From positions 248,001 to 312,000 of the forward strand of contig NZ_CP046452.1 of NCBI RefSeq assembly GCF_009734385.1: a stretch of 64,000 bases of DNA, given 5' to 3'. Shown here piece after piece: positions 27,543 through 36,101 of the stretch. The stretch comes from Corynebacterium kalinowskii. Lineage in GTDB: Bacteria; Actinomycetota; Actinomycetes; Mycobacteriales; Mycobacteriaceae. The notes under the pieces were generated by a model. That model ran no database searches and had not been told where the DNA came from. It worked only from the letters and a program-made list of their open reading frames with translations. Position 1 is the stretch's first letter, and each line of letters opens with the position of its first letter. The position numbers and the translations under genes were made by a program.

Positions 27543-27574
27543 AAATTGGCCCCAGCTCAAGCCGGGGCCAATTT
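27543..27574. terminator. Bidirectional intrinsic terminator
   Basis: AAATTGGCCCC and GGGGCCAATTT form a perfect 11-bp stem with a 10-base loop between two convergent genes. The A/T ends give a U tract in both directions. Confidence 0.9.
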
Positions 27575-27575
27575 G

Positions 27576-28823
27576 CTATTGCTTGTAGTACTTCAGGAAG
27601 TTGCCGAAGCGCTGAATGGCGTCGGTAAGCTCTGTGGCGTGCGGCAGGGTGACCACTCGGAAATGGTCGGGCTGTTCCCAGTTGAAGCCGGTGCCGTGGA
27701 CCATGAGGATCTTCTCAGCGCGGAGCAGATCGAGCATCATCTGGGAGTCGTCGTGGATGTGGTACATCTCCAAGTCGATCTTGGGGAAGGCGTACAGCGC
27801 ACCCATCGGCTTCACACACGAAACGCCCGGAATTTCATTGAGGGCTTCATAAGCAGCATTGCGCTGCTTCAACAAGCGTCCGCCCTTGCCGGTCAGCCCG
27901 TAAATGGACTGACGGCCGCCCAATGCCACCTGAATCGCGTGCTGGGCAGGGACATTGGCGCATAGACGGGTACCCGAGAGCAATTCCAGTCCCTCGATGA
28001 AGCCCTGCGCGTGGTGCTTCGGGCCGGTCAGCACCATCCAGCCCGCGCGGTAGCCAGCCACGCGGTAGGCCTTGGATAGCCCGTTAAACGTGATGCACAG
28101 CAGGTCAGGGCACAACGTAGCGATGGAAATGTGCTCGGCATCGTCGTACAGGATGCGGTCGTAGATTTCGTCGGCCAGGATCAGCAGCTCGTGCTCGCGG
28201 GCGATGTCCACGATCTGCTGCAGCACCTCACGGGAGTACACCGCGCCGGTCGGGTTATTCGGGTTGATAACAACGATCGCCTTGGTCTTGTCCGTGACCT
28301 TAGCTTTAATGTCTTCGATGGACGGATTCCAATCGTCCTCTTCATCGCACAGGTAGTGGACCGGATTGCCACCAGCCAACGACGTGGCGGCGGTCCACAG
28401 TGGATAGTCCGGGGCAGGGATGAGGACTTCATCGCCGTCGTTAAGCAGTGCCTGCGTCACCATGGAGATCAGCTCAGACACGCCGTTGCCCAGGAAAACA
28501 TCGTCGATGTCGAATTCGGGGAAGCCGTCGATAAGCTCGTAACGCGTCACGATCGCGCGGCGCGCCGGCACGATGCCCTTAGACGTGGAGTAGCCCTGCG
28601 ACGTCGGCAGCGCCGCGATCATGTCCTGCAGGATCACGTCAGGGGCGTCGAAACCAAACACGGCTGGATTGCCCGTGTTGAGCTTCAGGATGCGGTGTCC
28701 TTCGCTCTCCAGGCGCTCAGCCTCCGCGGAGATCGGCCCGCGGATTTCATAGAGCACGCCCTTGAGCTTGTCGGACTGATCAAAGATGCGGGGTGGCTTC
28801 TGAGTGTTCACCTGTACTATCAT
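27576..28823 (-). CDS. alaT: Alanine aminotransferase-like PLP enzyme (AlaT type)
   Basis: 415 residues, fold type I aminotransferase. It should interconvert pyruvate plus glutamate and alanine plus 2-oxoglutarate. Motifs: LNTGNPAVFGF, PDYPLW, NPNNPTGAVYS, ADEIYDRI, the PLP lysine in NGLSKAYRVAGYRAGW, and an Arg in HFRVVTLP. The whole pattern matches corynebacterial AlaT. The ATG at 28823 stands only 8 bp from the divergent GNAT start; an in-frame GTG at 28811 is an alternative start with a CATGAT box seven bases upstream. Confidence 0.88.
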   Translation of the reverse strand: MIVQVNTQKPPRIFDQSDKLKGVLYEIRGPISAEAERLESEGHRILKLNTGNPAVFGFDAPDVILQDMIAALPTSQGYSTSKGIVPARRAIVTRYELIDGFPEFDIDDVFLGNGVSELISMVTQALLNDGDEVLIPAPDYPLWTAATSLAGGNPVHYLCDEEDDWNPSIEDIKAKVTDKTKAIVVINPNNPTGAVYSREVLQQIVDIAREHELLILADEIYDRILYDDAEHISIATLCPDLLCITFNGLSKAYRVAGYRAGWMVLTGPKHHAQGFIEGLELLSGTRLCANVPAQHAIQVALGGRQSIYGLTGKGGRLLKQRNAAYEALNEIPGVSCVKPMGALYAFPKIDLEMYHIHDDSQMMLDLLRAEKILMVHGTGFNWEQPDHFRVVTLPHATELTDAIQRFGNFLKYYKQ

Positions 28824-28831
28824 GCCACCGC

Positions 28832-29458
28832 ATGACCTCGGAAATAAAGTACCCCCCGTTTGGACTGCAGCTTTTCGACGGCCATGTGCTCCTGCGAGTC
28901 ATTGAAGATTGCGATCTAAAGCACCTCTGTGCGGTGACTGTTTCGGACATCTTTGAGCCGAATTGTCCGTGGGAATTCCCGTGGTTGTCTCAGGAAAACA
29001 CGGCGCTATCCACGGCGCAATTTCACTGGGGACTGCGTGCGTCCAATAAACCGGAGAACTGGGTCCTGCCATTCGCAGCGTACGTAGATGACACATACGT
29101 GGGGACGATCGATATGCGGGCATCAGATTTTCGGGAAAAGCGCAGTATATCGACGGGTTCGTATGTGCTGCGCCGTGCTCAGGGACAGGGAATTGGTACG
29201 CGGATGCGGGCGATGGTGGCGGCCTACGCCTTCGATTTTTTGTCAGCAAAAGAGATGCGTACCGCGTGGCATCCGATGAACAAGGCATCGGGTGGCGTGA
29301 GCGCTGCGCTTGGGTACCAGGTAGTAGGCCGTGCAGAATTCGGTGCGCATGACCGGCCGGAGGTACACGCGCGACTGGTGGCGGAGGACTTTCTTGGTTG
29401 CCCGACGTTAACGGTCTCCGGACATACAGAGGCGCTCCGGGAGTTCCTTGATGCGTGA
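28832..29458 (+). CDS. GNAT family N-acetyltransferase (RimJ/RimL-like)
   Basis: 208 residues from MTSEIKYPP. The acetyl-CoA loop is TGSYVLRRAQGQGIGTRMRAMV and the C-terminal part of the fold reads WHPMNKASGGVSAALGYQVVG, the N-x-AS-x-x-x-x-x-LGY pattern of RimJ/RimL-type enzymes. Acceptor unknown. No ribosome binding site; a TATCAT box ends eight bases before ATG, so it may be leaderless, with promoter sequence shared with the divergent alaT. Confidence 0.82.
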   Translation: MTSEIKYPPFGLQLFDGHVLLRVIEDCDLKHLCAVTVSDIFEPNCPWEFPWLSQENTALSTAQFHWGLRASNKPENWVLPFAAYVDDTYVGTIDMRASDFREKRSISTGSYVLRRAQGQGIGTRMRAMVAAYAFDFLSAKEMRTAWHPMNKASGGVSAALGYQVVGRAEFGAHDRPEVHARLVAEDFLGCPTLTVSGHTEALREFLDA

Positions 29459-29461
29459 CGC

Positions 29462-30094
29462 TTAGTCGTCATCCATTTCAAGCTCAGGGTCTTCCGCGCG
29501 AGCTTGCTCGAGAACTTCCTGCGCCGCACGCAGATTGATGACGCCGATGATCACGCCGATCACCACATCTGGCCAGATAGTCGCCCAAAAAATTGTGACA
29601 ATGCCGGCTGCCAGAATCAGCACGTTCGCGAGCACGTCATTGCGGGCTGCCAGCCAAGCGCCGTGCACTAGTGCACCTTCACCCCGCAGCCGCATGAGTA
29701 ACAGTGCGCTGATGAGGTTCACCACCATAGCGAACACCGCGGTCGCGGACAGCGTGAAACCTTCCGGTGGGGCGCCGCTGATGATCTTCCAGATCGCGGT
29801 GCCGAACGCGGCAAACGCGGGGATCAGAATGAGGGCGGCCAAGCCGACGCTGGCTTTGCGACGACTTGCCACCGACCATCCCAACGCGGTGACTACCAGC
29901 AGAGCGATGAGGAAGTCTTCCATGAAGTCGGCGGCATCGGCGAAGAGGCTGGCAGAGCCGATAGCCCAGGCGACGATGAACTCGACTGCGAAGCCGAAGA
30001 GGTTCAGACCCGCCACGATCATGACGATCTTGCGGGCCGACTGATTCAAACTTGACGCGGAGTACTCGTGTTCGCAGGTTTCGTGTTCGCTCAC
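29462..30094 (-). CDS. Cation diffusion facilitator-like transporter (short form)
   Basis: 210 residues from a GTG (residues SEHETCEHEY...); the longer frame upstream is unlikely because it overlaps the thioredoxin-like gene out of register. Five to six helices with the CDF metal motifs FADAADFMEDF in helix 2 and HGAWLAARNDVLANV in helix 5. It ends soon after the last helix, so the cytoplasmic CDF domain is missing. The N-terminal HETCEHEY could bind metal. It is last in a cluster with arsC, a permease and a thioredoxin-like gene, which suggests export of a toxic metal. Confidence 0.82.
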   Translation of the reverse strand: MSEHETCEHEYSASSLNQSARKIVMIVAGLNLFGFAVEFIVAWAIGSASLFADAADFMEDFLIALLVVTALGWSVASRRKASVGLAALILIPAFAAFGTAIWKIISGAPPEGFTLSATAVFAMVVNLISALLLMRLRGEGALVHGAWLAARNDVLANVLILAAGIVTIFWATIWPDVVIGVIIGVINLRAAQEVLEQARAEDPELEMDDD

Positions 30095-30099
30095 GCGTT

Positions 30100-30381
30100 T
30101 CAGCCTAGTTTGTCGCTCAAAATTTGCTTGGCATCCGCTACGCTCAGCGCCTTTCCAACGCTCACGACTTCCTCGTCGATGACTAATGCAGGGGTGCTCA
30201 TCACTCCGTAAGCCACGATGTCTGGAAAATCCGTCACGTGTGCAACTTCTTCCGTGCTGCCGAGTTCCGCGAGGGCAGTGGTGACGGTCTTTTCCATCGC
30301 CTGGCATTTCTTGCAACCCGGACCGAGAACCTTCACTCGGGCGTTGACCGGTTCTGGCTTTTTCTTGCTGAATAGTCCCAT
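30100..30381 (-). CDS. Thioredoxin-like small redox-active disulfide protein
   Basis: 93 residues. Thioredoxin fold with a CxxC active site in GPGCKKCQAMEK and the cis-Pro region VMSTPALVIDEEVV. This matches the small redox-active disulfide protein 2 family often encoded beside DUF318/ArsP-type permeases. Nine bases downstream of the permease gene and five upstream of the CDF gene. It could reduce a metal-binding Cys pair of the permease (inference). Confidence 0.88.
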   Translation of the reverse strand: MGLFSKKKPEPVNARVKVLGPGCKKCQAMEKTVTTALAELGSTEEVAHVTDFPDIVAYGVMSTPALVIDEEVVSVGKALSVADAKQILSDKLG

Positions 30382-30390
30382 TGTGTGCTC

Positions 30391-31371
30391 CTAAATTGAG
30401 TTGAAAAGGTATCCGACGGCGATGATGCCTATGGTGCAGAGCCCCAGGAAGATTCCGAGCAGCCGCGCAGACACCACGCGCTTGAGCATGACGAGAGACG
30501 GCAGGCTAAGCGTCGTGGTGGCCATCATGAAGGCGAGAATGGTGCCGAGCTGCGCGCCCTTAGCTAGCAGGGCCTCTGCGACGGGCAGAGTGCCGAAGAT
30601 GTCTGCGTACATCGGGATACCCACCAAGGTGGCGAGGATGACGCCGAAGGGGTTGTCACTGCCCAGGAGGCTGGTGATCCATTCTTGCGGAATCCAGTTG
30701 TGGATCAGCGCACCGATTCCTACGCCAATCAGGATGTATGGCAACACTGACTTGAACGTGGTCAGCATTTGTTCTTTGGCGTAGGCGTGGCGTTCTGCGC
30801 GGGAGAGCTGCGGTTCGTCTAGCTCAGGTAGTGGGGCGCTGAATCCGACGACATCGTTTTCTAGCCGCAGCTTTTCGATGATTGTGCCGCCGATAATCGC
30901 AATGAGGAGGCCAACGACTACGTAGGCAAAGGCGATCTTGAATCCGAAAACGCTACTGAGGAGGACGAGGCTTGCAATGTCCACCATCGGTGAGGAGATC
31001 AAGAATGAGAAGGTAACGCCCATGGGGAGTTTTGCTGCCGTAAATCCCATGAAAATCGGAATCGAGGAGCATGAGCAGAACGGTGTGATTGTGCCGAGCA
31101 ACGCTCCGATGGTGTTTGCCTTGAGTCCCCGGAACCGCCCTAAGATTCGTCGACTGCGCTCTGGAGGGAAGTAGCTTTGCAGGTAGGAGACTCCGTAGAT
31201 CAACAGGCACAGCAAGATGGCGATCTTGATGGTGTCATAAATGAAGAACTGCAGACTGCCACCGATGCGGGACGCAGTGTCGATGCTCAGTGCGCGGAGC
31301 GTTGAGCCAACCAGATCGTTGAGCCAGCGCATACCCAGTATTTGGTACTGGATAAAGTCAACGATGTTCAT
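30391..31371 (-). CDS. ArsP/DUF318-family permease
   Basis: 326 residues with about eight hydrophobic helices in two halves joined by a charged loop (about residues 185-205). The TPFCSCSSIPIFMGF segment with its CxC is the signature of the ArsP/permease (DUF318) family, and GIPMYADIFGTLPVAEALL is its second-half counterpart. ArsP members export organoarsenicals; others are linked to copper or zinc. It lies between arsC (2-bp gap) and the thioredoxin-like gene. Confidence 0.87.
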   Translation of the reverse strand: MNIVDFIQYQILGMRWLNDLVGSTLRALSIDTASRIGGSLQFFIYDTIKIAILLCLLIYGVSYLQSYFPPERSRRILGRFRGLKANTIGALLGTITPFCSCSSIPIFMGFTAAKLPMGVTFSFLISSPMVDIASLVLLSSVFGFKIAFAYVVVGLLIAIIGGTIIEKLRLENDVVGFSAPLPELDEPQLSRAERHAYAKEQMLTTFKSVLPYILIGVGIGALIHNWIPQEWITSLLGSDNPFGVILATLVGIPMYADIFGTLPVAEALLAKGAQLGTILAFMMATTTLSLPSLVMLKRVVSARLLGIFLGLCTIGIIAVGYLFNSI

Positions 31372-31373
31372 CG

Positions 31374-31760
31374 CTAGAACCGGCTCTCGAGTTCTTTCAC
31401 CTTAGCTTCGATGATGTCGATGACCTTGTGGAACTCTTCATCGGGCTTGCCACTTGGATCGTCCAAGCCCCAGTCCTCCCGGTGCTTGCACGGCAGGTAT
31501 GGGCACTCAACGTTGCAGCCCATGGTGACCAGAATGTCGACCTCGGGGAGCATGCCGACGAGCTTCGATTGTTGCTGGGACATGTCGATGCCGTAGCGCT
31601 CTTTAATGATGCGCACCGCATCCTGGTTGATCTGCGGAACCTGTTCGGTGCCAGCTGAGTAGAAATCGAACTTGTCCCCTGCAAAGTGCTTGCCGAGTGC
31701 TTCTGCCATCTGGCTTCGACAGGAATTGTGTACGCACACGAATGCAACAACTGGTTTCAT
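31374..31760 (-). CDS. arsC: Arsenate reductase, low-molecular-weight phosphatase type
   Basis: 128 residues from MKPVVAF. Reduces arsenate to arsenite. The P-loop CVHNSCRSQ (C-x5-R) is near the N-terminus and GCNVECPYLPCKHREDWGLDDP holds further cysteines, as in thioredoxin- or mycothiol-coupled enzymes. On the minus strand a perfect TATAAT (plus 31768-31773) ends seven bases before ATG and GTGACA lies 17 bp upstream: a strong promoter and leaderless mRNA. A CATATT/AATATG inverted repeat overlaps it, but no arsR gene is in the window. Confidence 0.92.
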   Translation of the reverse strand: MKPVVAFVCVHNSCRSQMAEALGKHFAGDKFDFYSAGTEQVPQINQDAVRIIKERYGIDMSQQQSKLVGMLPEVDILVTMGCNVECPYLPCKHREDWGLDDPSGKPDEEFHKVIDIIEAKVKELESRF

Positions 31761-31796
31761 ATTGACAATTATAAATATGTCGAACAGGTTTGTCAC
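31758..31796 (-). promoter_or_regulatory. Promoter and possible operator of the arsC operon
   Basis: On the minus strand: GTGACA, 17-base spacer, TATAAT, then seven bases to the ATG. CATATT-N10-AATATG (31758-31779) is an inverted repeat overlapping the -10 and the start codon, a typical place for an ArsR/SmtB repressor site. Confidence 0.65.
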
Positions 31797-31846
31797 CCCT
31801 CCCCGTCGTCTCCGCGAGAGCGGAACCCGAACGGGGGAGAGAGGAA

Positions 31847-34483
31847 TTATTTAGCGCCAGGAGGCTGTGCGGTAGGCGGTTGGGCAGTTGGTGGCTGTGC
31901 TGTTGGTGGGGTTGCAGCAGGAGGCTTTGCAACGGGCGGGGCTGCAACCGGTGGTTGCGCTGAAGGTGGCGCCGCAGTAGGTCGTGTTGTTGTGGGTGGC
32001 GTAGCGACGGGTGGAGTTGCTACTGGCGGAACAGCGGTAGGCGGTCCTGCCGCAGGTGGTGCTGCGACAGGTGGCGTAGCTGCCGGAGGAGTCGCGACCG
32101 GTGGCGTAGCTGCCGGAGGTGTAGCAACTGGAGGTGTTGCTACAGGCGGAGTTGCTACTGGCGGTACAGCTGTAGGCGGTCCGGCTACGGGCGGTACAGC
32201 TGTAGGCGGTCCGGCTACGGGCGGTGCCACGACCGGAGGAGTTGCCACAGGCGGAGTTGCGACCGGTGGTCCTGCTATAGGTGGCGTGGCCAATGGATGT
32301 GCAGAAATTTCCCCCGTGGATTCGACGGTTTTCGGCGGATTCTGACGTTCTGACGGGGGATTTTTCGCGTCATCTGCATCATCCACTGGGGAAGCGGCGA
32401 CTCGACGAGGTTCTTCGAGGAATGCAGGTGTGCGGAACTCCGGTAGAGCATCGTCAACCAACACGGCGTCGCGAAGCATGACGGCGATGTCCCTCACGGA
32501 GGCAGAACCCGCGCCAGAAACTGCCTTCACTCCGCCTTCGAGCATCGTGGTGCAGAATGGGCAGCTTGTGGCCACGGTGTTGGAAACCGAAAGCGCTTCG
32601 GTCGCGCGGTTTTCGTTGATGCGCGTGCCCAAGTTTTCTTCTATGAACATGCGCGCGCCACCGGCACCGCAACAGAATCCGGTGTCTCGGTTGCGTGGCA
32701 TTTCGGTGAGAGTGCCGACAGATTCGATGAGTTCACGTGGCGGATCGAAGACCTTGTTGTGGCGGCCGAGGAAGCAGGGGTCGTGGTAGGTGATTGGTTT
32801 GCGGTCTTCAGGGCGTCGGGGCACTGGGGTGAGCAGTCCCTTGCGGACGAGCCGGTTCAGTAGCTGCGTGTGGTGGATGACGTCGTAGTCACCGCCGAAC
32901 GCCGGGTACTCGTTGCGTAGCGTGTTGAAACAGTGCGCGCACGAGGTGATGATCTTGCGCTGCCCAGCTGGGTACGTTTCAAATGCACTGTTCAATCCAG
33001 AGACATTCTCATCGGCGAGCATTTGGAAGAGGAACTCGTTGCCGGCCCGGCGCGCCGGGTCGCCAGTGCAGGCGGTACCTTCCAGCACCGCGAACTTCAC
33101 GCCAGCTACGTTGAGCAGTTCGGCGATGGCTCGGGAAGTCTTGCGGCCGTTCTCATCGAAAGCTCCGGCGCAGCCGACCCACAAGAGGTACTCGAATTCT
33201 TCGCCTGAGGAAACAAGCGGAACTGGGATCCCGTCGCGGTTGGCTTCCTCCACCCAGGACAGCTGCTCGGAAGCGTTCCGGCCCCACGGGTTGCCCTTGA
33301 CCTCCAGATTCTTGAACATGCCGGTGAGCTCGGACGGGAAGTCGGCCTCAGCGAGCACCTGGAAGCGGCGCAGGTTAGTCACGTGGTCGAGGTGTTCGAT
33401 GTCAACTGGGCATTGCTCGACGCACGCGCCACAGTTTGTGCAGCTCCACAGTGCATCCGGGTCAACAGCCGAACCAACAAGCTTGAGCACATCCAGGTCC
33501 TGGTGTGGGATCGCGTCGCGGATGCCCGTGACGAGCAGTTTCGGCGACAGCGGCTTTTCTGTATTCCATGCCGGGCACTGTTCCTGGCACCGCCCACAGT
33601 CGGTGCAGGCAGAGACGTCGAGAAGCATCTTCCAGGGAGCGTCGGCGAGGGTGCCCACGCCGAGCTTATCGACGTCCGGATCTGCGTTTTCGAGAGTCAG
33701 AGCCTTACCATTGGACATCATCGGGGCGAGCTCGCCGAGAGATTTTTCGCCTGGCTTACGGCTAAAGAAGAGGGTGAAGAATGCGAGGAAACGGTGCCAG
33801 GCGACGCCCCAGCGCAGTTGCCTGCCGACCACGAACAACCACACCATGCCCGACAACAGTTTGATCAGGGCGAAGACACTAACCAGCAGTGGGGAAGATG
33901 GAAGCGGAATCAATCGGGTGAGGAAGTCTGCCCAGACGGAGCCTTCGCGGAAGGTGGCGATGGAACTGGCTTTGACCAGCAGCATGCCGAGGCCCTCGAT
34001 GAGGACGACGGCCTCCACGAAGTGAGCGGCGCGGGCGTTGGAGCCATAGAACCGGTCGAAGCGGTTGTTCGAGCCCACACGCAGACGGACCCCGATTAGG
34101 TAGAGGATTCCGAGGACCGTGCCGAGGCCGAAGACTTCTTCCGCGAAGTGGTAGATCGGCCAAGAGGAAACGATCGGCCAGCCTTTGGCAGGCGCGAATG
34201 TCTGGATGTAGGCCTCGAACCAGAACACCGAGCCAACTATGAAGCCGAACATGACAAACCAGTGGGCCAGCGCCACGAACGGTTTGCGAGCCATACCGCT
34301 ATGAAGCACGACCTTGCGCAGCATAGACATCAGGCGGGTGAGCGGCTGATTCGTGCGAGTAGTGGTGGGCTGGCCGGCGCTGATCATGCGGTAGAGCTGC
34401 CACGCTCCCCGCAGGAAAAATACCCAGGCGGGGAGCGAAGCGAGGATTCCGAAGATTCCCAGCGCGATGGAAGTGGAAGTCAT
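31847..34483 (-). CDS. EtfD-like membrane iron-sulfur oxidoreductase with proline-rich tail
   Basis: 878 residues. About five or six helices in the first ~240 residues resemble the nitrate reductase gamma/heme b region. Two 4Fe-4S motifs follow, CTDCGRCQEQCP (~292-303) and CTNCGACVEQCP (~347-358), then two CCG-type cysteine-rich domains (HDPCFLGRH, GFCCGAGGARMF). This is the architecture of mycobacterial Rv0338c/EtfD, which takes electrons from EtfBA to menaquinone during acyl-CoA oxidation. From ~730 to the end the protein is repeats of PPVATPPVAG/PPTAQ type. A 62-bp terminator-like element is embedded at about residues 706-726. Confidence 0.83.
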   Translation of the reverse strand: MTSTSIALGIFGILASLPAWVFFLRGAWQLYRMISAGQPTTTRTNQPLTRLMSMLRKVVLHSGMARKPFVALAHWFVMFGFIVGSVFWFEAYIQTFAPAKGWPIVSSWPIYHFAEEVFGLGTVLGILYLIGVRLRVGSNNRFDRFYGSNARAAHFVEAVVLIEGLGMLLVKASSIATFREGSVWADFLTRLIPLPSSPLLVSVFALIKLLSGMVWLFVVGRQLRWGVAWHRFLAFFTLFFSRKPGEKSLGELAPMMSNGKALTLENADPDVDKLGVGTLADAPWKMLLDVSACTDCGRCQEQCPAWNTEKPLSPKLLVTGIRDAIPHQDLDVLKLVGSAVDPDALWSCTNCGACVEQCPVDIEHLDHVTNLRRFQVLAEADFPSELTGMFKNLEVKGNPWGRNASEQLSWVEEANRDGIPVPLVSSGEEFEYLLWVGCAGAFDENGRKTSRAIAELLNVAGVKFAVLEGTACTGDPARRAGNEFLFQMLADENVSGLNSAFETYPAGQRKIITSCAHCFNTLRNEYPAFGGDYDVIHHTQLLNRLVRKGLLTPVPRRPEDRKPITYHDPCFLGRHNKVFDPPRELIESVGTLTEMPRNRDTGFCCGAGGARMFIEENLGTRINENRATEALSVSNTVATSCPFCTTMLEGGVKAVSGAGSASVRDIAVMLRDAVLVDDALPEFRTPAFLEEPRRVAASPVDDADDAKNPPSERQNPPKTVESTGEISAHPLATPPIAGPPVATPPVATPPVVAPPVAGPPTAVPPVAGPPTAVPPVATPPVATPPVATPPAATPPVATPPAATPPVAAPPAAGPPTAVPPVATPPVATPPTTTRPTAAPPSAQPPVAAPPVAKPPAATPPTAQPPTAQPPTAQPPGAK
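31853..32290 (-). repeat. Low-complexity tandem repeat encoding PPVAT/PPTAV units
   Basis: About 440 bp of 12-15 bp degenerate units (GGxGTxGCxACxGG on the plus strand) encode the proline-rich tail of the EtfD-like protein. Two 33-bp stretches around 32162-32226 are identical, so recent slippage is likely. Confidence 0.85.
32305..32366. repeat. 62-bp terminator-like element inside the etfD-like gene
   Basis: AAATTTCCCCCGTG at one end and ACGGGGGATTTTTC at the other are identical, at the same 62-bp span, to the element after clpB (52528-52589); the interior is partly conserved. The GGGGGATTTTT end is on the strand antisense to the gene. It encodes the KNPPSERQNPPKTVESTGEI segment. Confidence 0.75.
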
Positions 34484-34502
34484 GTAAGGAAAATCCCTTT
34501 GG

Positions 34503-34539
34503 AAGGCTTATGGATTACGACCTTTCCACCATAAGCCTT
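34503..34539 (-). terminator. Stem-loop between perM and the etfD-like gene
   Basis: AAGGCTTATGG and CCATAAGCCTT form an 11-bp stem with a 15-base loop 18 bp after the perM stop. The T tract is weak, so it may attenuate rather than end transcription into the etfD-like gene. Confidence 0.5.
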
Positions 34540-34556
34540 TTGGTGGACTTCCGGAA

Positions 34557-35882
34557 TTACTCTTCGGCCTTGACCGCGAGTGATGGATCTTCGGATTCTG
34601 GCTTGCGGCGACCGAGACGAGAGAACTTCTCCCGAATTGCGTCGAAAGCTTCCTCCGCAGAACCCGTGTTTCCGGCCGCCCGAGAAGTTTCAATCTGAAT
34701 TTCGTCTACGGTCAGCTCGCCGGAGCGCAGGGAAACCAGGTCGCCGTGGTAGCGCAGCCACACCGCGATGGATGCCGCCACTGGCACAGCCAGGAATGCG
34801 CCGACGATACCAAACAGGCTCGAACCGACGGTCACCGACAGCAGCACGATCGCAGGGTGCAGATTCATCGCCTTGGACTGCAGGATCGGGGAGAGCACGT
34901 TGCCCTCCAGCTGCTGAACGGCCACAACCAGGGCGAGCACGATCAAGGCAGTAGTAGGGCCATTGGATACCAGTGCTACCAGTACAGCCAGTGCGCCGGC
35001 GGTCACGGCACCGACGATCGGGATGAAGCCGGCGAAGAAGGTCAGCACCGCGAGGACGAAGGCCAGCGGTACGCCGAGGAAGACCAGCCCGAGGCCGATG
35101 ATGATGGCGTCGATAAGCGAAACCGCAGCTTGGGCGCGGATGTAGCCGGCCAGGGTGTTCCAGGTGCGGGTGAGCACTTCGGTGAGGTGCCAGCCCGCGT
35201 TGGCGCCCGTGGTGCGGCGGATCCACGGCAGGAAGCGGTCGCCGTCCTTGAGGAAGAAGAAGGTTAGCACCAGCATCACGCCGAGGGTGACCAGGGCGGA
35301 TGATGCGGTGGAGACGCCTTCCGCAACGCCGGAAGCGATGTTGCTCGCCTGCTCTTGTGCCTTGGCCATGAGCTGGTCAATCCACTGCGTGATCTGGTCG
35401 ATCTTGAGGTTAAACGGTGGGCCTTGCAGCCATACCTCCAGGCGGTTCAGGCCCTCGCTTGCCTTATCGACGAGCTCCTTACTTTGCGACGCAATCGACG
35501 GCGCCATCGCGGTGAAAGTGCCCACGATAACGCCAATGCTCACCAACAGCACCGAGGCGACAGCGAGCGCGGAGGGCCACTTTTTGCTGCGCAACCACTT
35601 CACTGGAGGCCAGAGCACTGTGGAGACCAGGATCGCGAGGAGGATAGGCAACAGACCCGTCCACACCTTGCCCAGGCCTTTCCACAGGATAAAGGCCGCG
35701 ATGGCCAAGATAATGAATCGCAAAGCCCAGCCCGCGACCCAGCGACCGTCTTGGCCGAGGATTGCAGATCGGTCTAGTACTTCTGCGTGTATCGGTTCGG
35801 ATTCGAGCTGTTCAGGGGCGTTGAGCAGCTTGTCTAGGTTGTCCGCGTTGTCGGCGGTGCTGGATTCAGGTGAAGTAGTCAT
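34557..35882 (-). CDS. AI-2E/PerM family transporter
   Basis: 441 residues from MTTSPESST; the longer frame runs back through the dnaK promoter region and is unlikely. About eight helices, with the family pattern: ILVSTVLWPPVKWL, a long amphipathic central part (KELVDKASEGLNRLEVWLQG), VLTFFFLKDGDRFLPW, and FIPIVGAVTAGALAVLVAL. Members export small molecules or act as Na+/H+ antiporters; the substrate is unknown. The N-terminal ~60 residues are acidic and polar. Divergent from dnaK. GGCAC-N5-GTGCC (35886-35900) lies just before the start. Confidence 0.85.
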   Translation of the reverse strand: MTTSPESSTADNADNLDKLLNAPEQLESEPIHAEVLDRSAILGQDGRWVAGWALRFIILAIAAFILWKGLGKVWTGLLPILLAILVSTVLWPPVKWLRSKKWPSALAVASVLLVSIGVIVGTFTAMAPSIASQSKELVDKASEGLNRLEVWLQGPPFNLKIDQITQWIDQLMAKAQEQASNIASGVAEGVSTASSALVTLGVMLVLTFFFLKDGDRFLPWIRRTTGANAGWHLTEVLTRTWNTLAGYIRAQAAVSLIDAIIIGLGLVFLGVPLAFVLAVLTFFAGFIPIVGAVTAGALAVLVALVSNGPTTALIVLALVVAVQQLEGNVLSPILQSKAMNLHPAIVLLSVTVGSSLFGIVGAFLAVPVAASIAVWLRYHGDLVSLRSGELTVDEIQIETSRAAGNTGSAEEAFDAIREKFSRLGRRKPESEDPSLAVKAEE

Positions 35883-35956
35883 CAGGGCACTAATTGTGCC
35901 AGGCCTAACGAATTTTGTCCTGTGCTCCAAGTCATAGTTAAAAAAGTTGAGCGAAG

Positions 35957-35983
35957 TGGGAACAACTTTGCGGTGTGGGTCGT
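35957..35983 (+). promoter_or_regulatory. Sigma-H-type promoter upstream of dnaK
   Basis: GGGAAC, 18 bases, GTT matches the corynebacterial SigH consensus (GGAAY-N18-20-GTT). It lies about 120 bp before the dnaK ATG and upstream of the HAIR operator. Confidence 0.65.
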
Positions 35984-36000
35984 TATGCATAGTGAACAGG

Positions 36001-36019
36001 TTGAGTGACATTGACTCAA
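36001..36019. promoter_or_regulatory. HAIR operator (HspR site) of the dnaK operon
   Basis: TTGAGT-N7-ACTCAA matches the HspR-associated inverted repeat CTTGAGT-N7-ACTCAAG except for its first base. A vegetative-type promoter GTGACA-N18-TACACT (36005-36034) overlaps it, so HspR binding would block the -35. Confidence 0.85.
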
Positions 36020-36101
36020 GGCGTTTGCTACACTTGCCGAAGTTGAGCCGATGGGTATCAACCTGTACTTGATCCATAGAAACAAAACAGGAGGAATAAA
36101 C

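Noticed and set aside
31686..32345. Plus-strand frame with Gly-Gly-Val-Ala-Thr repeats (PE-PGRS-like look)
   Set aside because: It is antisense to the proline-rich tail of the EtfD-like protein and starts inside arsC; no ribosome binding site.
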